DNA from: Aureibaculum marinum
GTDB lineage: Bacteria; Bacteroidota; Bacteroidia; Flavobacteriales; Flavobacteriaceae
Assembly (NCBI RefSeq): GCF_003813905.1
Contig: NZ_RPFJ01000001.1
Location: forward strand, 62,001 to 126,000
DNA length: 64,000 nt
Direction of reading: 5' to 3'
Both the position numbers and the translations under genes were made by a program. The number at the start of each line of letters is the position of its first letter. Positions within the stretch are counted from its first letter, which is position 1. Under the pieces are notes generated by a model. The model had not been told where the DNA came from. It saw nothing but the letters and a program-made list of their open reading frames with translations, and did no database searches. Of the stretch, positions 18,212 through 27,870 are shown piece by piece.

Positions 18212-18769
18212 ATGGCACAAATAAAACTAACTAAGGGAAAATTGCTGATTGCAGAGCCATCAATTTTAAATGATTCTTCTTTTAATAGGTCAGTAATACT
18301 ACTCTCTGAACACAATGAAGAGGGTTCCATCGGTTTTATTATTAACAAACCTTCTAAATTTGTGTTAGGTGATTTATTACCTGAAATAGAATCAGATCTT
18401 ATTATATACAAAGGTGGACCTGTTTCTAAAGAAAACTTATATTTTGTTCATAGAGTTCCACATTTAATTCCGAATAGTGTCACAATAGCTGATGGTATCT
18501 TTTGGGGAGGTGATTTTGATGCTGTACAAGAACTTTTAATAAATAATACCCTTGGAAAAGATGATATTCGTTTTTTTCTGGGATATTCTGGTTGGAGTAA
18601 AAACCAATTACAAGACGAGTTAGATACCACTTCATGGATAGTAATAGAAAATAAATATCAAAATATTTTTGATGTTTCCGATCAATCCTTTTGGAAAGAT
18701 CAATTAATGAGATTTGGTGGCGAATATAAACTTTGGGCAAATGCACCTGAAAACCCCAGTTTAAACTAA
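18212..18769 (+). CDS. YqgE/AlgH family protein
   Basis: A 185-residue protein of the UPF0301 (YqgE/AlgH) family. Diagnostic segments are KGKLLIAEPSILNDSSFNRSVILLSEHNEEGSIGFIINKP-like residues 6-49, YKGGPVSKENLYFVH, and FLGYSGWSKNQLQDEL. The biochemical role of the family is not established; AlgH was named for an effect on alginate regulation in Pseudomonas, but related structures suggest no DNA binding. It is preceded by the HU terminator and followed by more than 500 bases without a gene, so it is probably monocistronic. Confidence 0.93.
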   Translation: MAQIKLTKGKLLIAEPSILNDSSFNRSVILLSEHNEEGSIGFIINKPSKFVLGDLLPEIESDLIIYKGGPVSKENLYFVHRVPHLIPNSVTIADGIFWGGDFDAVQELLINNTLGKDDIRFFLGYSGWSKNQLQDELDTTSWIVIENKYQNIFDVSDQSFWKDQLMRFGGEYKLWANAPENPSLN

Positions 18770-19303
18770 CTATAAATTGCCCAACATAAAAGCAAAACTT
18801 CTTGAAGATCTGAGATAAGATGGAAAGCAAGTAAAATTCTTATAATTTTCACCAAACTACTTCTCTAAGGCTTTCAAATTTTCTATTTAGTTAATATTTG
18901 TTACATTTAGCACATAAACTACTCAAAATACCATACCAAAAATTATAAAAGCTAAAGTGATAAACCAAAAACACATAAATAATTTTAGTATTCATCTAAA
19001 AAAATATTTTAATACTGAAATTGTACTTGGAAATAAAAAAGTTGGCCTGAAAAAAATACAATGCTATTAAAAAACTTTTACAAACAATTATCGTTTTAAA
19101 AATGCGGAATTTAGAAAAATTAACAATCCTCATTATTCGAAATCTGAATATTTTAATTATTCCACGAAACATGACTTGGCTTGTAAATTTTAAATAATCA
19201 CAAAATAAAATTATCATTCTTTTGCTGAAATAAGTATTTTCCATATTTAATTTTGAATGTTTATAAAATATAAAAGAACAATAAACTAAAACAAAACCAC
19301 AGT
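18770..19303. other. 534-bp intergenic region with no recognised feature
   Basis: Very AT-rich. A minus-strand frame of 82 codons is open at 18996-19244, but its product is hydrophobic and low-complexity with no start context, so it is not called. No hairpin with a T tract and no perfect promoter was found. Confidence 0.55.
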
Positions 19304-20395
19304 ATGAGTTATATTAAATCATTATTTAATTCAAAAGATCAACCTATTAACTCATACGCAAACTTTTGGAGTTGGTTTACCCAAAATGAACAAAAATTTT
19401 ATAAGGTTTTAAAAAATCAGGGAAATATTGAAAAAGATTTTTTTGATAAACTATCTCCAAAATTAGATGAATTAAAAGATGGGTATTGGTTTTTAGCAGG
19501 TATGTTAAACGATACTACTGCTGAACTAATATTAACCGCTGATGGAGTGATAAAAAATATTGTATTTGTTGAAGAATTGGTTGAGGCAGCTCCTAAAATT
19601 AACAACTGGAAAATAACAGCTCTGAAACAACCTTCTGATATCACCAAATTTGGAATTGAAATAGATGGTTATAAGTTTGATAGTAGTAAAATGAATTTCT
19701 TTTCTACCACTCATAAATATATGCCTGATGAAATTGATATTACCATTACGCATCAAGATTTTAACGAAGAAAATAAAGCCGTAATAACAAATGGAGTATA
19801 CCTCAGCTTAGACAATACTCTAGGTGAACTAAAATCTATTACAACTATAGATAATGTAACTATTATTAACCCAAAAGATGCTACTGAAGAGCTAATTCCT
19901 TTAAATAAACTTAAAGACTTTTTAACTTGGAGAGAAAAAGAATTTGTGGAAAAATATAAAGGATTAAGACACAATACAGAAAACGACAGCTATTCTGGAT
20001 TAGAAGGCACTTTAAACAATGGTCTACCATTGGTTGCTGTTATAAATATGGATTTATTAAATTGGGATAGTAAAGCTTCACATCCGTGGATTTCAGTTGT
20101 AGAAATAAAATACAATGGAGATGCTAATAACGGAATGCCTAATAGTTACGAATATGAACTCTTGAATGAAATAGAAGAAAAAATAATGGAAGAGTTAAAA
20201 GACTATGATGGATATTTAAACCTTGGTAGACAAACTGCAGATTCTATTCGTGATATATACTTTGCTTGTATAGACTTTAGAAAACCCTCAAAAGTTCTCC
20301 ATAAACTAAAACTATTATATAAAGATAAAATAGAAGTAAACTTTACCATATATAAAGATAAATATTGGCAATCATTTAACCGGTTTTTACCTTAA
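19304..20395 (+). CDS. DUF695-like protein with an unassigned N-terminal domain
   Basis: A 363-residue soluble protein, no signal peptide. The C-terminal part (about 228-363) resembles DUF695: GLPLVAVINMDL, HPWISVVEIKYNGDANNGMPN, LNEIEEKIMEEL, LGRQTADSIRDIYFACID. The N-terminal 220 residues contain a helical start and beta-rich segments, and I do not recognise them. DUF695 has no known function. The gene is alone between long non-coding DNA and a convergent peptidase gene, so context gives no clue. A DUF695-like C terminus fused to an upstream domain is the extent of what can be said. Confidence 0.75.
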   Translation: MSYIKSLFNSKDQPINSYANFWSWFTQNEQKFYKVLKNQGNIEKDFFDKLSPKLDELKDGYWFLAGMLNDTTAELILTADGVIKNIVFVEELVEAAPKINNWKITALKQPSDITKFGIEIDGYKFDSSKMNFFSTTHKYMPDEIDITITHQDFNEENKAVITNGVYLSLDNTLGELKSITTIDNVTIINPKDATEELIPLNKLKDFLTWREKEFVEKYKGLRHNTENDSYSGLEGTLNNGLPLVAVINMDLLNWDSKASHPWISVVEIKYNGDANNGMPNSYEYELLNEIEEKIMEELKDYDGYLNLGRQTADSIRDIYFACIDFRKPSKVLHKLKLLYKDKIEVNFTIYKDKYWQSFNRFLP

Positions 20396-20404
20396 GTGTA
20401 CTCT

Positions 20405-22201
20405 CTATTTGCTACCAAGCCAATTGTCTCTACTCTTTTTCTCTCTATTTGTTACTTTTTCTTGCAATTTAGTAGTGTAATCTCTATTACTATCAAAAGT
20501 AAACATGGTTTCTTTTTGTTTACCAAACCGTTTAAAAATCAGTTTTACTGTCTGATTAGGTCTAAATTGTCCAAAAAATTCTGAAGGCTTGGTTTCTGCT
20601 GTAATAAGTTGGTCATTTATAGAAACAAACTCATCTCCAACCGATAAACCTGCTTTATAAGCAGCACCTCCTACAATAGGATTTGAACTTACTTTAAAAC
20701 CTGAAAATCTTGCTCCTAAACTCAATTCATCTTTTTTGTCTTGCACAAAACTTATTCCTACAGAACTAAACAAAGTTTTATAATCTGGCATTTGACTATC
20801 AAAAATATACTTAGAAAAAAAGGCATCTGCAAATTCTTTTCCTGCATAACGTTGTAATGCATATTGTATATCTCTAACTGTATACGGAACTTCAGTTTTT
20901 CCATAATTTTTCCAAACCAATTTCATAAAACCGTCTAAAGTTTTATCATTATCTAAATTTCTTAAAGATAAATCAAGTGCCAATCCTAATACACTACCAT
21001 AGGTATAATAAGAAATAAAAGTATTTACTCTATTTACGGGATCTACAGATTTGGCAGCATCTACAAAAGGAGCTTGATAACTCATTTCGATAGGATTAAA
21101 ATAATTTCGTCCAGGAGAATTCCATACATAATTAAGCCCTCCTGCTAACCTTTCAACATATTCTTTTTGAGTGATTAATCCTGCTCTACAAAGTGTTAAA
21201 TTAGTATAATAACTAGTAAATCCTTCAGCAAACCATAATTCACCAGACATATTAGCTTCAGTATAATTAAAAGGCTCTAAGGTTTGAGGTCTTATTCGTT
21301 CTACATTCCAAATATGAAAAAATTCATGTGCTACAGTTCCAATATTAATATCTAAACCCCCATTAGCCAAACTTCTTGTACTGGTTAAAACTGTAGAATT
21401 TCTATGCTCCATTCCATCTCCAGAAGCATTAGGTATATAGCAAGCTAAAAAAGTATATTCTCCAAAATCAAAATCAGGCAATTCTCCAAAAATTTTCTGT
21501 TGAGTTAAAACCACTTTTTTAACCTTTTCAAAATATTCATCTAATTCAGCTTCAGTTCCATTATGGTGTAAAGCAAAATTAATTTTTTGTTTTTTTGTTC
21601 CATTTTCTACCGTAAAACTTCTTACTGAATGATTACTAATTTCTGTAGGACTATCCATAAAATAGTCCAAATTTGGAGCATAATAAGTGTTATTTCCTGT
21701 TTTTTTTAACTGCGTAGCTATTTTCCAATCTAAATCTTTTCGTACATTAAATGTTACATTAATTGGCCTATGCTCATAATCTAAAGCATACATAAATGTT
21801 GCAGGAATGTTTAAATGGGCATGAGTTTGGTCAATTTGACTATACGTACCATCTCCTCTATTTCCAAATAATGTATACGTAACTTTTACTGTTCCATCAT
21901 GTTTACCTATATTCCATTGATGAGGATTGGCTCGTGTAACGGTCAATTCATTACCCTTTCCATCAACCGCTTTTACATTATAAATATTTTTAGCAAATTC
22001 GTGTAATGCATAACGTCCTGGTGAGGTTCTACTCATTCGTAACTTTAGTACTTTATTTTCTAAATTGCTAAATACTGCTGTTATTTGTGCTTCGTGATGT
22101 TCTGCATTTTCAAATGAAATGGTGTAATTATTTGCAGTTTGACTGAATGTTAAAAAAGAAAATAATACAGTAACTAAAGTAAAAAGAAATTTTGATCTCA
22201 T
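20405..22201 (-). CDS. M61-family glycyl aminopeptidase with PDZ domain
   Basis: A 598-residue exported metallopeptidase. Signal peptide: residues 1-20 (LTFSQ). An N-terminal beta domain (about 25-190) precedes the gluzincin catalytic domain with the zinc motif HEFFH (in GTVAHEFFHIWN) and the downstream Glu ligand in LWFAEGFTSYY. A C-terminal PDZ domain covers about 490-575 (GGAAYKAGLSVGDEFVSINDQ). M61 enzymes remove N-terminal Gly or Ala from peptides, and a periplasmic role in peptide turnover is likely. The gene converges on the DUF695-like gene with only 9 bases between the two stops. Confidence 0.93.
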   Translation of the reverse strand: MRSKFLFTLVTVLFSFLTFSQTANNYTISFENAEHHEAQITAVFSNLENKVLKLRMSRTSPGRYALHEFAKNIYNVKAVDGKGNELTVTRANPHQWNIGKHDGTVKVTYTLFGNRGDGTYSQIDQTHAHLNIPATFMYALDYEHRPINVTFNVRKDLDWKIATQLKKTGNNTYYAPNLDYFMDSPTEISNHSVRSFTVENGTKKQKINFALHHNGTEAELDEYFEKVKKVVLTQQKIFGELPDFDFGEYTFLACYIPNASGDGMEHRNSTVLTSTRSLANGGLDINIGTVAHEFFHIWNVERIRPQTLEPFNYTEANMSGELWFAEGFTSYYTNLTLCRAGLITQKEYVERLAGGLNYVWNSPGRNYFNPIEMSYQAPFVDAAKSVDPVNRVNTFISYYTYGSVLGLALDLSLRNLDNDKTLDGFMKLVWKNYGKTEVPYTVRDIQYALQRYAGKEFADAFFSKYIFDSQMPDYKTLFSSVGISFVQDKKDELSLGARFSGFKVSSNPIVGGAAYKAGLSVGDEFVSINDQLITAETKPSEFFGQFRPNQTVKLIFKRFGKQKETMFTFDSNRDYTTKLQEKVTNREKKSRDNWLGSK

Positions 22202-22264
22202 TATATTTTTAGGATAATTAGTTATTAGTAAAGAAAATAAATATATATTTTAATATAGAAACTA

Positions 22265-22972
22265 CTACGATATTAGATTTCCATCTGCATCCCACTTTGC
22301 TATTTCTCCACGTTTTGATTGATCTATAAATTTTGACAACCACTCTTTTTCGTATTCAAAGCCATGAGCCTTTAATACATCGTCAGGTACACCATCCCAA
22401 ACATTAGGTGTATTTCCTTTGTATCCTAAATCTTCTATACCCATTTTTGAAGTATAATAGCCGGTTAGTGTTAAATCTCGCATTTTAGTAAAAAATTTTT
22501 CACCTTGTTTATGCTCTTTCTTTGTTTTTTTAGGATATGCAATTAAATCACACACCTCTAATTGCTCTTTTTGTGAACATTTTTTGAATTCTTTTCCATA
22601 ATTTTTATTACAAAAATTATCTAACCACATAATACCTCCACGTAAAGGAGTTTGGTGATAAGGCATATCTTTTACTATAAACTCTATAAAATCAGGAACT
22701 TTTGCATCTGTGGCTGATCCAAAATTTTCATTTTTGGGAAGAATTATATCACATAAAACAGCTATAGTTTCAAGTTCATGTTCATTAAAAAATGTTTCTT
22801 CGTGTAACCTTTTATCTCTTTCCCTTTCTTCAGGTGTTCGTCCATAAAATGGTGTATTGTCTTTAGGTAGTACTTCGGTAGTATTATCTTCCTTTGAAAT
22901 ACAGCCTTGTACTGTTAAACCAACAGCAACAGAACCTAATAATAATGATTTTATAGTATCTCTTCTGTCCAT
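22265..22972 (-). CDS. Gluconate 2-dehydrogenase subunit 3 family protein
   Basis: A 235-residue small partner subunit of a GMC dehydrogenase. The N terminus MDRRDTIKSLLLGSVAVG has an Arg pair, as in Tat substrates, followed by a lipobox-like VQGC at residue 24, so it is probably an exported lipoprotein. The subunit 3 domain (about 60-220) includes ETIAVLCDIILPKN and the FIEFIVKDMPYHQTPLRGGIMWLD region. It follows the GMC gene by 4 bases. In characterised enzymes subunit 3 helps export and stability of the flavin subunit. No cytochrome c subunit gene is present here. Confidence 0.9.
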   Translation of the reverse strand: MDRRDTIKSLLLGSVAVGLTVQGCISKEDNTTEVLPKDNTPFYGRTPEERERDKRLHEETFFNEHELETIAVLCDIILPKNENFGSATDAKVPDFIEFIVKDMPYHQTPLRGGIMWLDNFCNKNYGKEFKKCSQKEQLEVCDLIAYPKKTKKEHKQGEKFFTKMRDLTLTGYYTSKMGIEDLGYKGNTPNVWDGVPDDVLKAHGFEYEKEWLSKFIDQSKRGEIAKWDADGNLIS

Positions 22973-22976
22973 TACA

Positions 22977-24698
22977 CTAAATATTTTGCTTTTTTAATTG
23001 ATCAACAATATAATCAGAAGTACGCCATGATAAGGCTAAAATAGTCCATGTAGGATTCTTATCCGCTTGAGAAACAAAAGGTCCACCATCAACAATAAAA
23101 ACATTATCAACATCATGTAACTGCATGTATTTATTGGTAACTGATTTTTTAGGATTATTACCCATTCGGGTTGTACCTACTTCATGAATAATCTCACCTG
23201 GTTTTAACAATCCATAATTTTTATCTTCACCTGGTTTTTCTCCACTAATTACCTTTCCTCCCATAGCATCGATAATTTCATCAAATGTATTTACCATATG
23301 CCTTGCTTGAAGTTTTTCGTGTTGCGACCACGTATAATTAAACCTCAATACTGGAATTCCCCATTCATCTACAACATCGGGGTCAATTTCACAATAATTA
23401 TCTTCTCTGGCAATACATTCTCCTCTACCAGCCATTCCAACAATAGAACCGTAAAATCTTTTCACATCATCTCTTAGGGCATTACCATACCCTCCTATTT
23501 CACCTCCAATATATTCATTTAATCCATTAACATTAAAGCCAAATCCATAAGCTGGCATCCCTAACCCTCCCCAAACTTCAATGTGATATCCTCTTGGAAA
23601 ATCTAATTTCTTGTCATTTCCCCACCATGGAGAATATAAATGCATACCACCTACTCCATCTTCATTGTACATTTTTCTATTCATTAATCCGGGGACAAAA
23701 CCTACTCGATCTGCTCCAGTAGAATCATGTAAATATTTACCAACTAGCCCGCTACTATTACCTAAACCATCTTTATGAGTTTTACTTTTAGAGTTTAATA
23801 AAATTCTAGCTGTACTACAAGCTGAAGCTGCTAATACTACCACTTTGGCTCTAAGTTGATATTCTTTTCTGTCTTTTTTGTTTATGTAAACTACGCCTGT
23901 GGCTTTTCCATTATCGTTAGTAAGTACTTCACGGACCATAGCATCAGTATATAAAGTTATTTGACCTCCTGATTTTTGTGCAGGAAAAATAAGACATGAT
24001 CCTGAAGAAAAGTCGGCATAAATACTACATGATCTACTACATTGTCTACAATAAAAACAGACTCCTCTATCTTCATTAATTTTTTTTGTTAAAATTGATA
24101 ATCTAGAAGGAATTACGGGGATTCCTAATTTTTCAGCACCACGTTTATAGTATAACTCGTGAAGCCTTGGTTTCGGTGCTGGTAAAAAGAAACCATCTGG
24201 TTCATTTTCAATACCTTCTTTACTACCAAAAACCCCAATTAACTTGTCAACTTTATCATAATAGGGTTTTACATCTTCGTAAGAAATTGGCCAATCATCA
24301 CCTAAGCCGTCATGACTTCGACGTTTAAAATCTAATGGGCCAAATCGTAAAGAAATTCGCCCCCAATGATTGGTTCGTCCTCCTAACATTCTAGATCGGA
24401 ACCATTCAAATTTTGTTCCATTTTTTCTTGTATAAGGTTCGCCTTTAATATCCCAACCACCATAAGCCGCATCAAATTCTCCAAAAGGTCTAGTAGTTCC
24501 TGCTCCTCTCCTAGGAGATTCATAAGGCCACTTTAATTGATTTTTTTGTTCCTCATTGGCAGGGTCAAAATAAGGACCCGCTTCAACAACAGCTATATTT
24601 AAACCGGCTTCTGAAAGCACCTTAGTGGCCATACCACCTCCAGCTCCAGAACCAACTATAATAACATCAAAAGTTTTGGGTGATTCTTTTATTTGCAT
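22977..24698 (-). CDS. GMC-family flavin oxidoreductase
   Basis: A 573-residue FAD enzyme. Rossmann motif: VIIVGSGAGGGMATKVL (about residues 12-28). The central region contains a Cys cluster, CFYCRQCSRSC (pattern C-x2-C-x2-C-x3-C, near residue 217), as in GMC dehydrogenases that may carry an iron-sulfur centre. The C-terminal GMC_oxred_C domain has the catalytic-type HEVGTTRMG and the FAD-closing ADKNPTWTILALSWRTSDYI. The substrate is probably an alcohol or sugar and cannot be told from sequence. It forms a two-gene operon with the subunit 3 gene, which probably takes it out with a Tat-type signal, as it lacks one itself. Confidence 0.92.
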   Translation of the reverse strand: MQIKESPKTFDVIIVGSGAGGGMATKVLSEAGLNIAVVEAGPYFDPANEEQKNQLKWPYESPRRGAGTTRPFGEFDAAYGGWDIKGEPYTRKNGTKFEWFRSRMLGGRTNHWGRISLRFGPLDFKRRSHDGLGDDWPISYEDVKPYYDKVDKLIGVFGSKEGIENEPDGFFLPAPKPRLHELYYKRGAEKLGIPVIPSRLSILTKKINEDRGVCFYCRQCSRSCSIYADFSSGSCLIFPAQKSGGQITLYTDAMVREVLTNDNGKATGVVYINKKDRKEYQLRAKVVVLAASACSTARILLNSKSKTHKDGLGNSSGLVGKYLHDSTGADRVGFVPGLMNRKMYNEDGVGGMHLYSPWWGNDKKLDFPRGYHIEVWGGLGMPAYGFGFNVNGLNEYIGGEIGGYGNALRDDVKRFYGSIVGMAGRGECIAREDNYCEIDPDVVDEWGIPVLRFNYTWSQHEKLQARHMVNTFDEIIDAMGGKVISGEKPGEDKNYGLLKPGEIIHEVGTTRMGNNPKKSVTNKYMQLHDVDNVFIVDGGPFVSQADKNPTWTILALSWRTSDYIVDQLKKQNI

Positions 24699-24717
24699 GA
24701 AAAATTGTGTTTCTTTT

Positions 24718-24725
24718 CAAATATA
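24718..24725 (-). promoter_or_regulatory. -7 box of the GMC operon
   Basis: TATATTTG on the minus strand, 20 bases upstream of the ATG at 24698, exactly fits TAnnTTTG. No TTG at the expected -33 distance, so the call rests on one element. Confidence 0.5.
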
Positions 24726-24781
24726 TAAAAACTAACTCACTTTTATTTTAGCTTAACAATAAATTATTTAATAATTAGTTT

Positions 24782-24789
24782 TATTTTTG
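24782..24789 (+). promoter_or_regulatory. -7 box of the GlmU-like gene
   Basis: TATTTTTG fits TAnnTTTG and lies 18 bases before the ATG at 24807. No matching -33 TTG was found. Confidence 0.45.
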
Positions 24790-24806
24790 CAAAATAATAA
24801 AAACTA

Positions 24807-25979
24807 ATGAATTACATTCTATACGACGGGTCAGTACGAGACAGTTTACTTCCTTTTACTTACACGAGACCAGTTGCTGATATAAGAATTGGTATTTTAA
24901 CCATAAGAGAGAAATGGGAAAAATATTTAGGACTTACCACGACAACCTTAACTGAAGAATACTTAGAAGAGAAATTTCCAATGGTTGAAATGGAAAGGAA
25001 TATTATGATAAATGCTTCTTTTTTGCCTACTGAAAAATTAGTTGAAATGGTCCGAGAGCTGCGAGAGCATCAAGCAATTTATTACCATGATGAAATTGTT
25101 GCTTTCTATACTTTTGAAACACAAGAAGAAATTGACTTTACCCAATATACTTCCATAAATTATAATGAAGAACTAATACAATTACGAAATACTTGGGATA
25201 TATTTACCTTTAATGAACAAGCCATTAAACATGACTTTAAATTAATAACTGAAGGTAGAAAATCTGAACCAATACCTGATACAGTAGGATGTATTCATAA
25301 AGAAAATATTTTTTTAGAAGAAGGAGTTGATATTAGTTTTGCTACTTTAAATGCTTCGTCAGGACCAATATATATTGGTAAAAATGCTATTATTATGGAA
25401 GGTACTTCCATACGAGGTCCATTAGCAGTATGCAATGATGCTGTAATAAAAATGGGATCAAAAATTTATGGAGCTACCACGTTAGGTCCATTAAGTAAAG
25501 TTGGAGGCGAATTAAATAATGTAGTTATTTTTGGATATTCTGGAAAAGGTCATGAGGGTTATTTAGGAAATGCTGTGATTGGCGAATGGTGTAACATTGG
25601 AGCCGATTCAAACAATTCAAACTTAAAAAACAGCTATGCAACTGTTAAACTATGGAATTATGACACTGAAAGTTATCAAGATACTGGTTTACAATTTTGT
25701 GGTTTAATGATGGGAGACCATTCTAAATGTGCAATAAACACCATGTTTAATACAGGAACTGTTGTAGGTGTTTCTGCCAATTTATATGGTTCTAATTTTC
25801 ATAAAACTTTTATTCCTTCTTTTTCATATGGAAGTCCAGAAGGTTTTACTTCATTTAAATTAGATAAAGTTGATGAAGTTGCCACAAGAGCAATGTACAG
25901 AAAACATTTGCCTTATACCGAAATTGAACAAAAAATTCTTCATCATATATTTGAAATTACTAAAAAATTTAGAGATTAA
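24807..25979 (+). CDS. GlmU-like sugar nucleotidyltransferase family protein
   Basis: A 390-residue protein of the Bacteroidota GlmU family. The N-terminal part (about 1-150, beginning MNYILYDGSVRDSLLPFTYTRP) corresponds to the NTP_transf_4 domain, and the C-terminal part (about 175-360) to a left-handed beta-helix with hexapeptide repeats such as IYIGKNAIIMEGTSIRG and VIGEWCNIGADSNNSN. It lacks the canonical GlmU start LAAGxGTRM, so it is not bona fide GlmU. It may use a sugar phosphate with another nucleotide. It is transcribed alone, with a terminator shared with yidD. Confidence 0.85.
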   Translation: MNYILYDGSVRDSLLPFTYTRPVADIRIGILTIREKWEKYLGLTTTTLTEEYLEEKFPMVEMERNIMINASFLPTEKLVEMVRELREHQAIYYHDEIVAFYTFETQEEIDFTQYTSINYNEELIQLRNTWDIFTFNEQAIKHDFKLITEGRKSEPIPDTVGCIHKENIFLEEGVDISFATLNASSGPIYIGKNAIIMEGTSIRGPLAVCNDAVIKMGSKIYGATTLGPLSKVGGELNNVVIFGYSGKGHEGYLGNAVIGEWCNIGADSNNSNLKNSYATVKLWNYDTESYQDTGLQFCGLMMGDHSKCAINTMFNTGTVVGVSANLYGSNFHKTFIPSFSYGSPEGFTSFKLDKVDEVATRAMYRKHLPYTEIEQKILHHIFEITKKFRD

Positions 25980-26000
25980 AACATAGATTCTAACGAACCC

Positions 26001-26037
26001 AAAAAAAGGATAAATTATATTTAATTTATCCTTTTTT
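26001..26037. terminator. Bidirectional terminator between GlmU-like gene and yidD
   Basis: Perfect inverted repeat GGATAAATTA / TAATTTATCC with a four-base loop, flanked by an A tract on one side and a T tract on the other, so it can stop both converging transcripts. Confidence 0.93.
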
Positions 26038-26045
26038 GTTAATTA

Positions 26046-26258
26046 CTATTCTTTTTTATCTTTTACTTCTGGCACAGGATCATACCCACTTCTTCCCCAA
26101 GGATGGCAACTAAAAATCCGTTTTATTGATAGCCATCCTCCTTTAAAAAGACCATGTTTTTGTAACGCTTCAACCGTATAATGAGAACAAGTTGGTGTAA
26201 ACCTACAACTTGATGGTGTATATGGTGAAATGGCTACTTGATAAAACCTAACCAACAA
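26046..26258 (-). CDS. yidD: Membrane protein insertion efficiency factor YidD
   Basis: A short protein of the YidD family with the signature [29 protein letters not shown] and the end [15 protein letters not shown]. YidD assists YidC-dependent insertion of inner-membrane proteins. The start is uncertain. Using the TTG at 26258 gives 70 residues, but the frame stays open upstream and encodes [11 protein letters not shown], the amphipathic N-terminal segment usual in this family, with no ATG, GTG or TTG before it. An ATT at 26288 could be the true start. The gene follows cysS by a short gap, and rnpA or rpmH, common YidD neighbours, are absent. Confidence 0.9.
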   Translation of the reverse strand: MLVRFYQVAISPYTPSSCRFTPTCSHYTVEALQKHGLFKGGWLSIKRIFSCHPWGRSGYDPVPEVKDKKE

Positions 26259-26299
26259 AATAAATGGATATGTAAGTATCTTTTTAATTGAAATAAAAA

Positions 26300-27775
26300 T
26301 TATAATGTAAATGTGGTTCCTTCTTTTCCATCTTTTAAATGAACACCCATAGCAGAAAGTTCATCTCTGATTTGATCAGATAATGCCCAATTCTTATTTA
26401 CTCTGGCTTCATTACGCATTTTTATAAGTAATTCTACAACGTTATTTAATACTTCTGAATTGTCTACAGAAGTTACATTTTCCAATCCTAATACATCAAA
26501 AATAAAGACATTAAATGTATTCTTAAACGTTTCTAAATCTTTTGACGATAGCGTTTCTTTTTTATCTACTAATGCATTTATAATTTTTACACCTTCAAAT
26601 AATTGAGCTATAAGTATTGGACTGTTAAAATCATCATTCATAGCATCATAACAACCTTGTCTCCACAAACCTACATCAACAGTAGAAGCTTTTGAAGGTT
26701 CAATGCTTTTAAGTTGATTTATTGCATTCATCAATCTGTAATAGCCTTTTTCTGAAGCTTCTAAAGCATCATTAGAAAAATCTAATATACTTCTATAATG
26801 AGCTTGAAGCATAAAAAAACGAGCAATAGTTGCTGGAAATGGCTTACTTAAGATATCATTATCTCCTGTAATTATCTCTTCAGGTAAAATAAAATTACCA
26901 GTAGATTTTGCCATTTTTTTGCCATTTAAAATAAGCATATTTCCATGCATCCAATATTTAACTGGACTAACATTGTTATGAGCTTTAGCCTGAGCTATTT
27001 CACATTCATGATGCGGAAATTTTAAATCCATTCCACCACCATGGATATCAAACTCTTCTCCTAAATATTTAGTGCTCATAGCCGTACATTCCAAATGCCA
27101 ACCAGGAAAACCATCACTCCACGGCGAAGGCCAACGCATTATATGTTCTGGTTGAGCTTTTTTCCACAACGCAAAATCTTGTGGATTACGTTTTTCTGAT
27201 TGACCATCTAAAGTACGAGTATTGTGAATTGCATCTTCAATGTTTCTTCCGCTTAAAATACCGTAATGTTCCTTTTCATTATATTTCAAAACATCAAAGT
27301 AAACAGAACCATTTACTTCATAAGCCAATCCTTTATCTATTATATTTTTAATAATTTCAATTTGTTCTATAATATGACCTGTGGCAGTTGGCTCAATATT
27401 GGGAGGCAATAAATTGAATTTCCTCAATACATTATGAAAATCAACTGTATATTGTTGTACAACCTCCATGGGTTCAATCTCTTCTAAACGAGCTTTTTTA
27501 GCTATTCTATCTTCACCAACATCGGCATCATTTTCTAGATGTCCAGCATCTGTAATATTTCTTACATAGCGAACTTTATAACCTAAATGTTTAAAATAAC
27601 GATACACTAAATCAAAAGACATAAAAGTTCTTACATTGCCTAAATGCACATTGCTATAAACTGTTGGTCCACAAACATACATACCAACATAGCCCTCAAT
27701 TAAAGGAATAAAATCTTCTTTCTGATTTGAAAGTGAATTATAAATTTTTATTTTTTGTTGTTTATACAACTCCAT
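26300..27775 (-). CDS. cysS: Cysteinyl-tRNA synthetase
   Basis: A 491-residue class I aminoacyl-tRNA synthetase. I took the ATG at 27775 ([15 protein letters not shown]) as start; a longer frame adds residues not typical of the family. HIGH-type motif: [17 protein letters not shown]. The zinc-binding centre includes Cys in MYVCGP and [10 protein letters not shown] and His in FPHHECE. The KMSKS-type loop is KMAKS. A DALR domain and a short C-terminal helix ([21 protein letters not shown]) complete it. The gene lies just downstream of a bidirectional terminator and is followed by yidD. Confidence 0.96.
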   Translation of the reverse strand: MELYKQQKIKIYNSLSNQKEDFIPLIEGYVGMYVCGPTVYSNVHLGNVRTFMSFDLVYRYFKHLGYKVRYVRNITDAGHLENDADVGEDRIAKKARLEEIEPMEVVQQYTVDFHNVLRKFNLLPPNIEPTATGHIIEQIEIIKNIIDKGLAYEVNGSVYFDVLKYNEKEHYGILSGRNIEDAIHNTRTLDGQSEKRNPQDFALWKKAQPEHIMRWPSPWSDGFPGWHLECTAMSTKYLGEEFDIHGGGMDLKFPHHECEIAQAKAHNNVSPVKYWMHGNMLILNGKKMAKSTGNFILPEEIITGDNDILSKPFPATIARFFMLQAHYRSILDFSNDALEASEKGYYRLMNAINQLKSIEPSKASTVDVGLWRQGCYDAMNDDFNSPILIAQLFEGVKIINALVDKKETLSSKDLETFKNTFNVFIFDVLGLENVTSVDNSEVLNNVVELLIKMRNEARVNKNWALSDQIRDELSAMGVHLKDGKEGTTFTL

Positions 27776-27824
27776 AAAATCGGTTCTTTTTAGATGGGCT
27801 AAAGGTAACAACAATTTAGGAAGT

Positions 27825-27864
27825 AAAAAACCTCTAAATTTTATAAAATTTAGAGGTTTTTTTT
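27825..27864. terminator. Terminator of the gldI/cyclophilin operon
   Basis: AAACCTCTAAATTT and its exact complement AAATTTAGAGGTTT enclose a TATA loop, with A and T tracts on both sides. It begins 7 bases after the stop of the cyclophilin-FKBP gene and precedes cysS, so it insulates the two units. Confidence 0.92.
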
Positions 27865-27870
27865 AATAAT

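Noticed and set aside
18996-19244. Minus-strand 82-codon frame
   Set aside because: Low-complexity hydrophobic product in an AT-rich gap, no family features, no promoter match.
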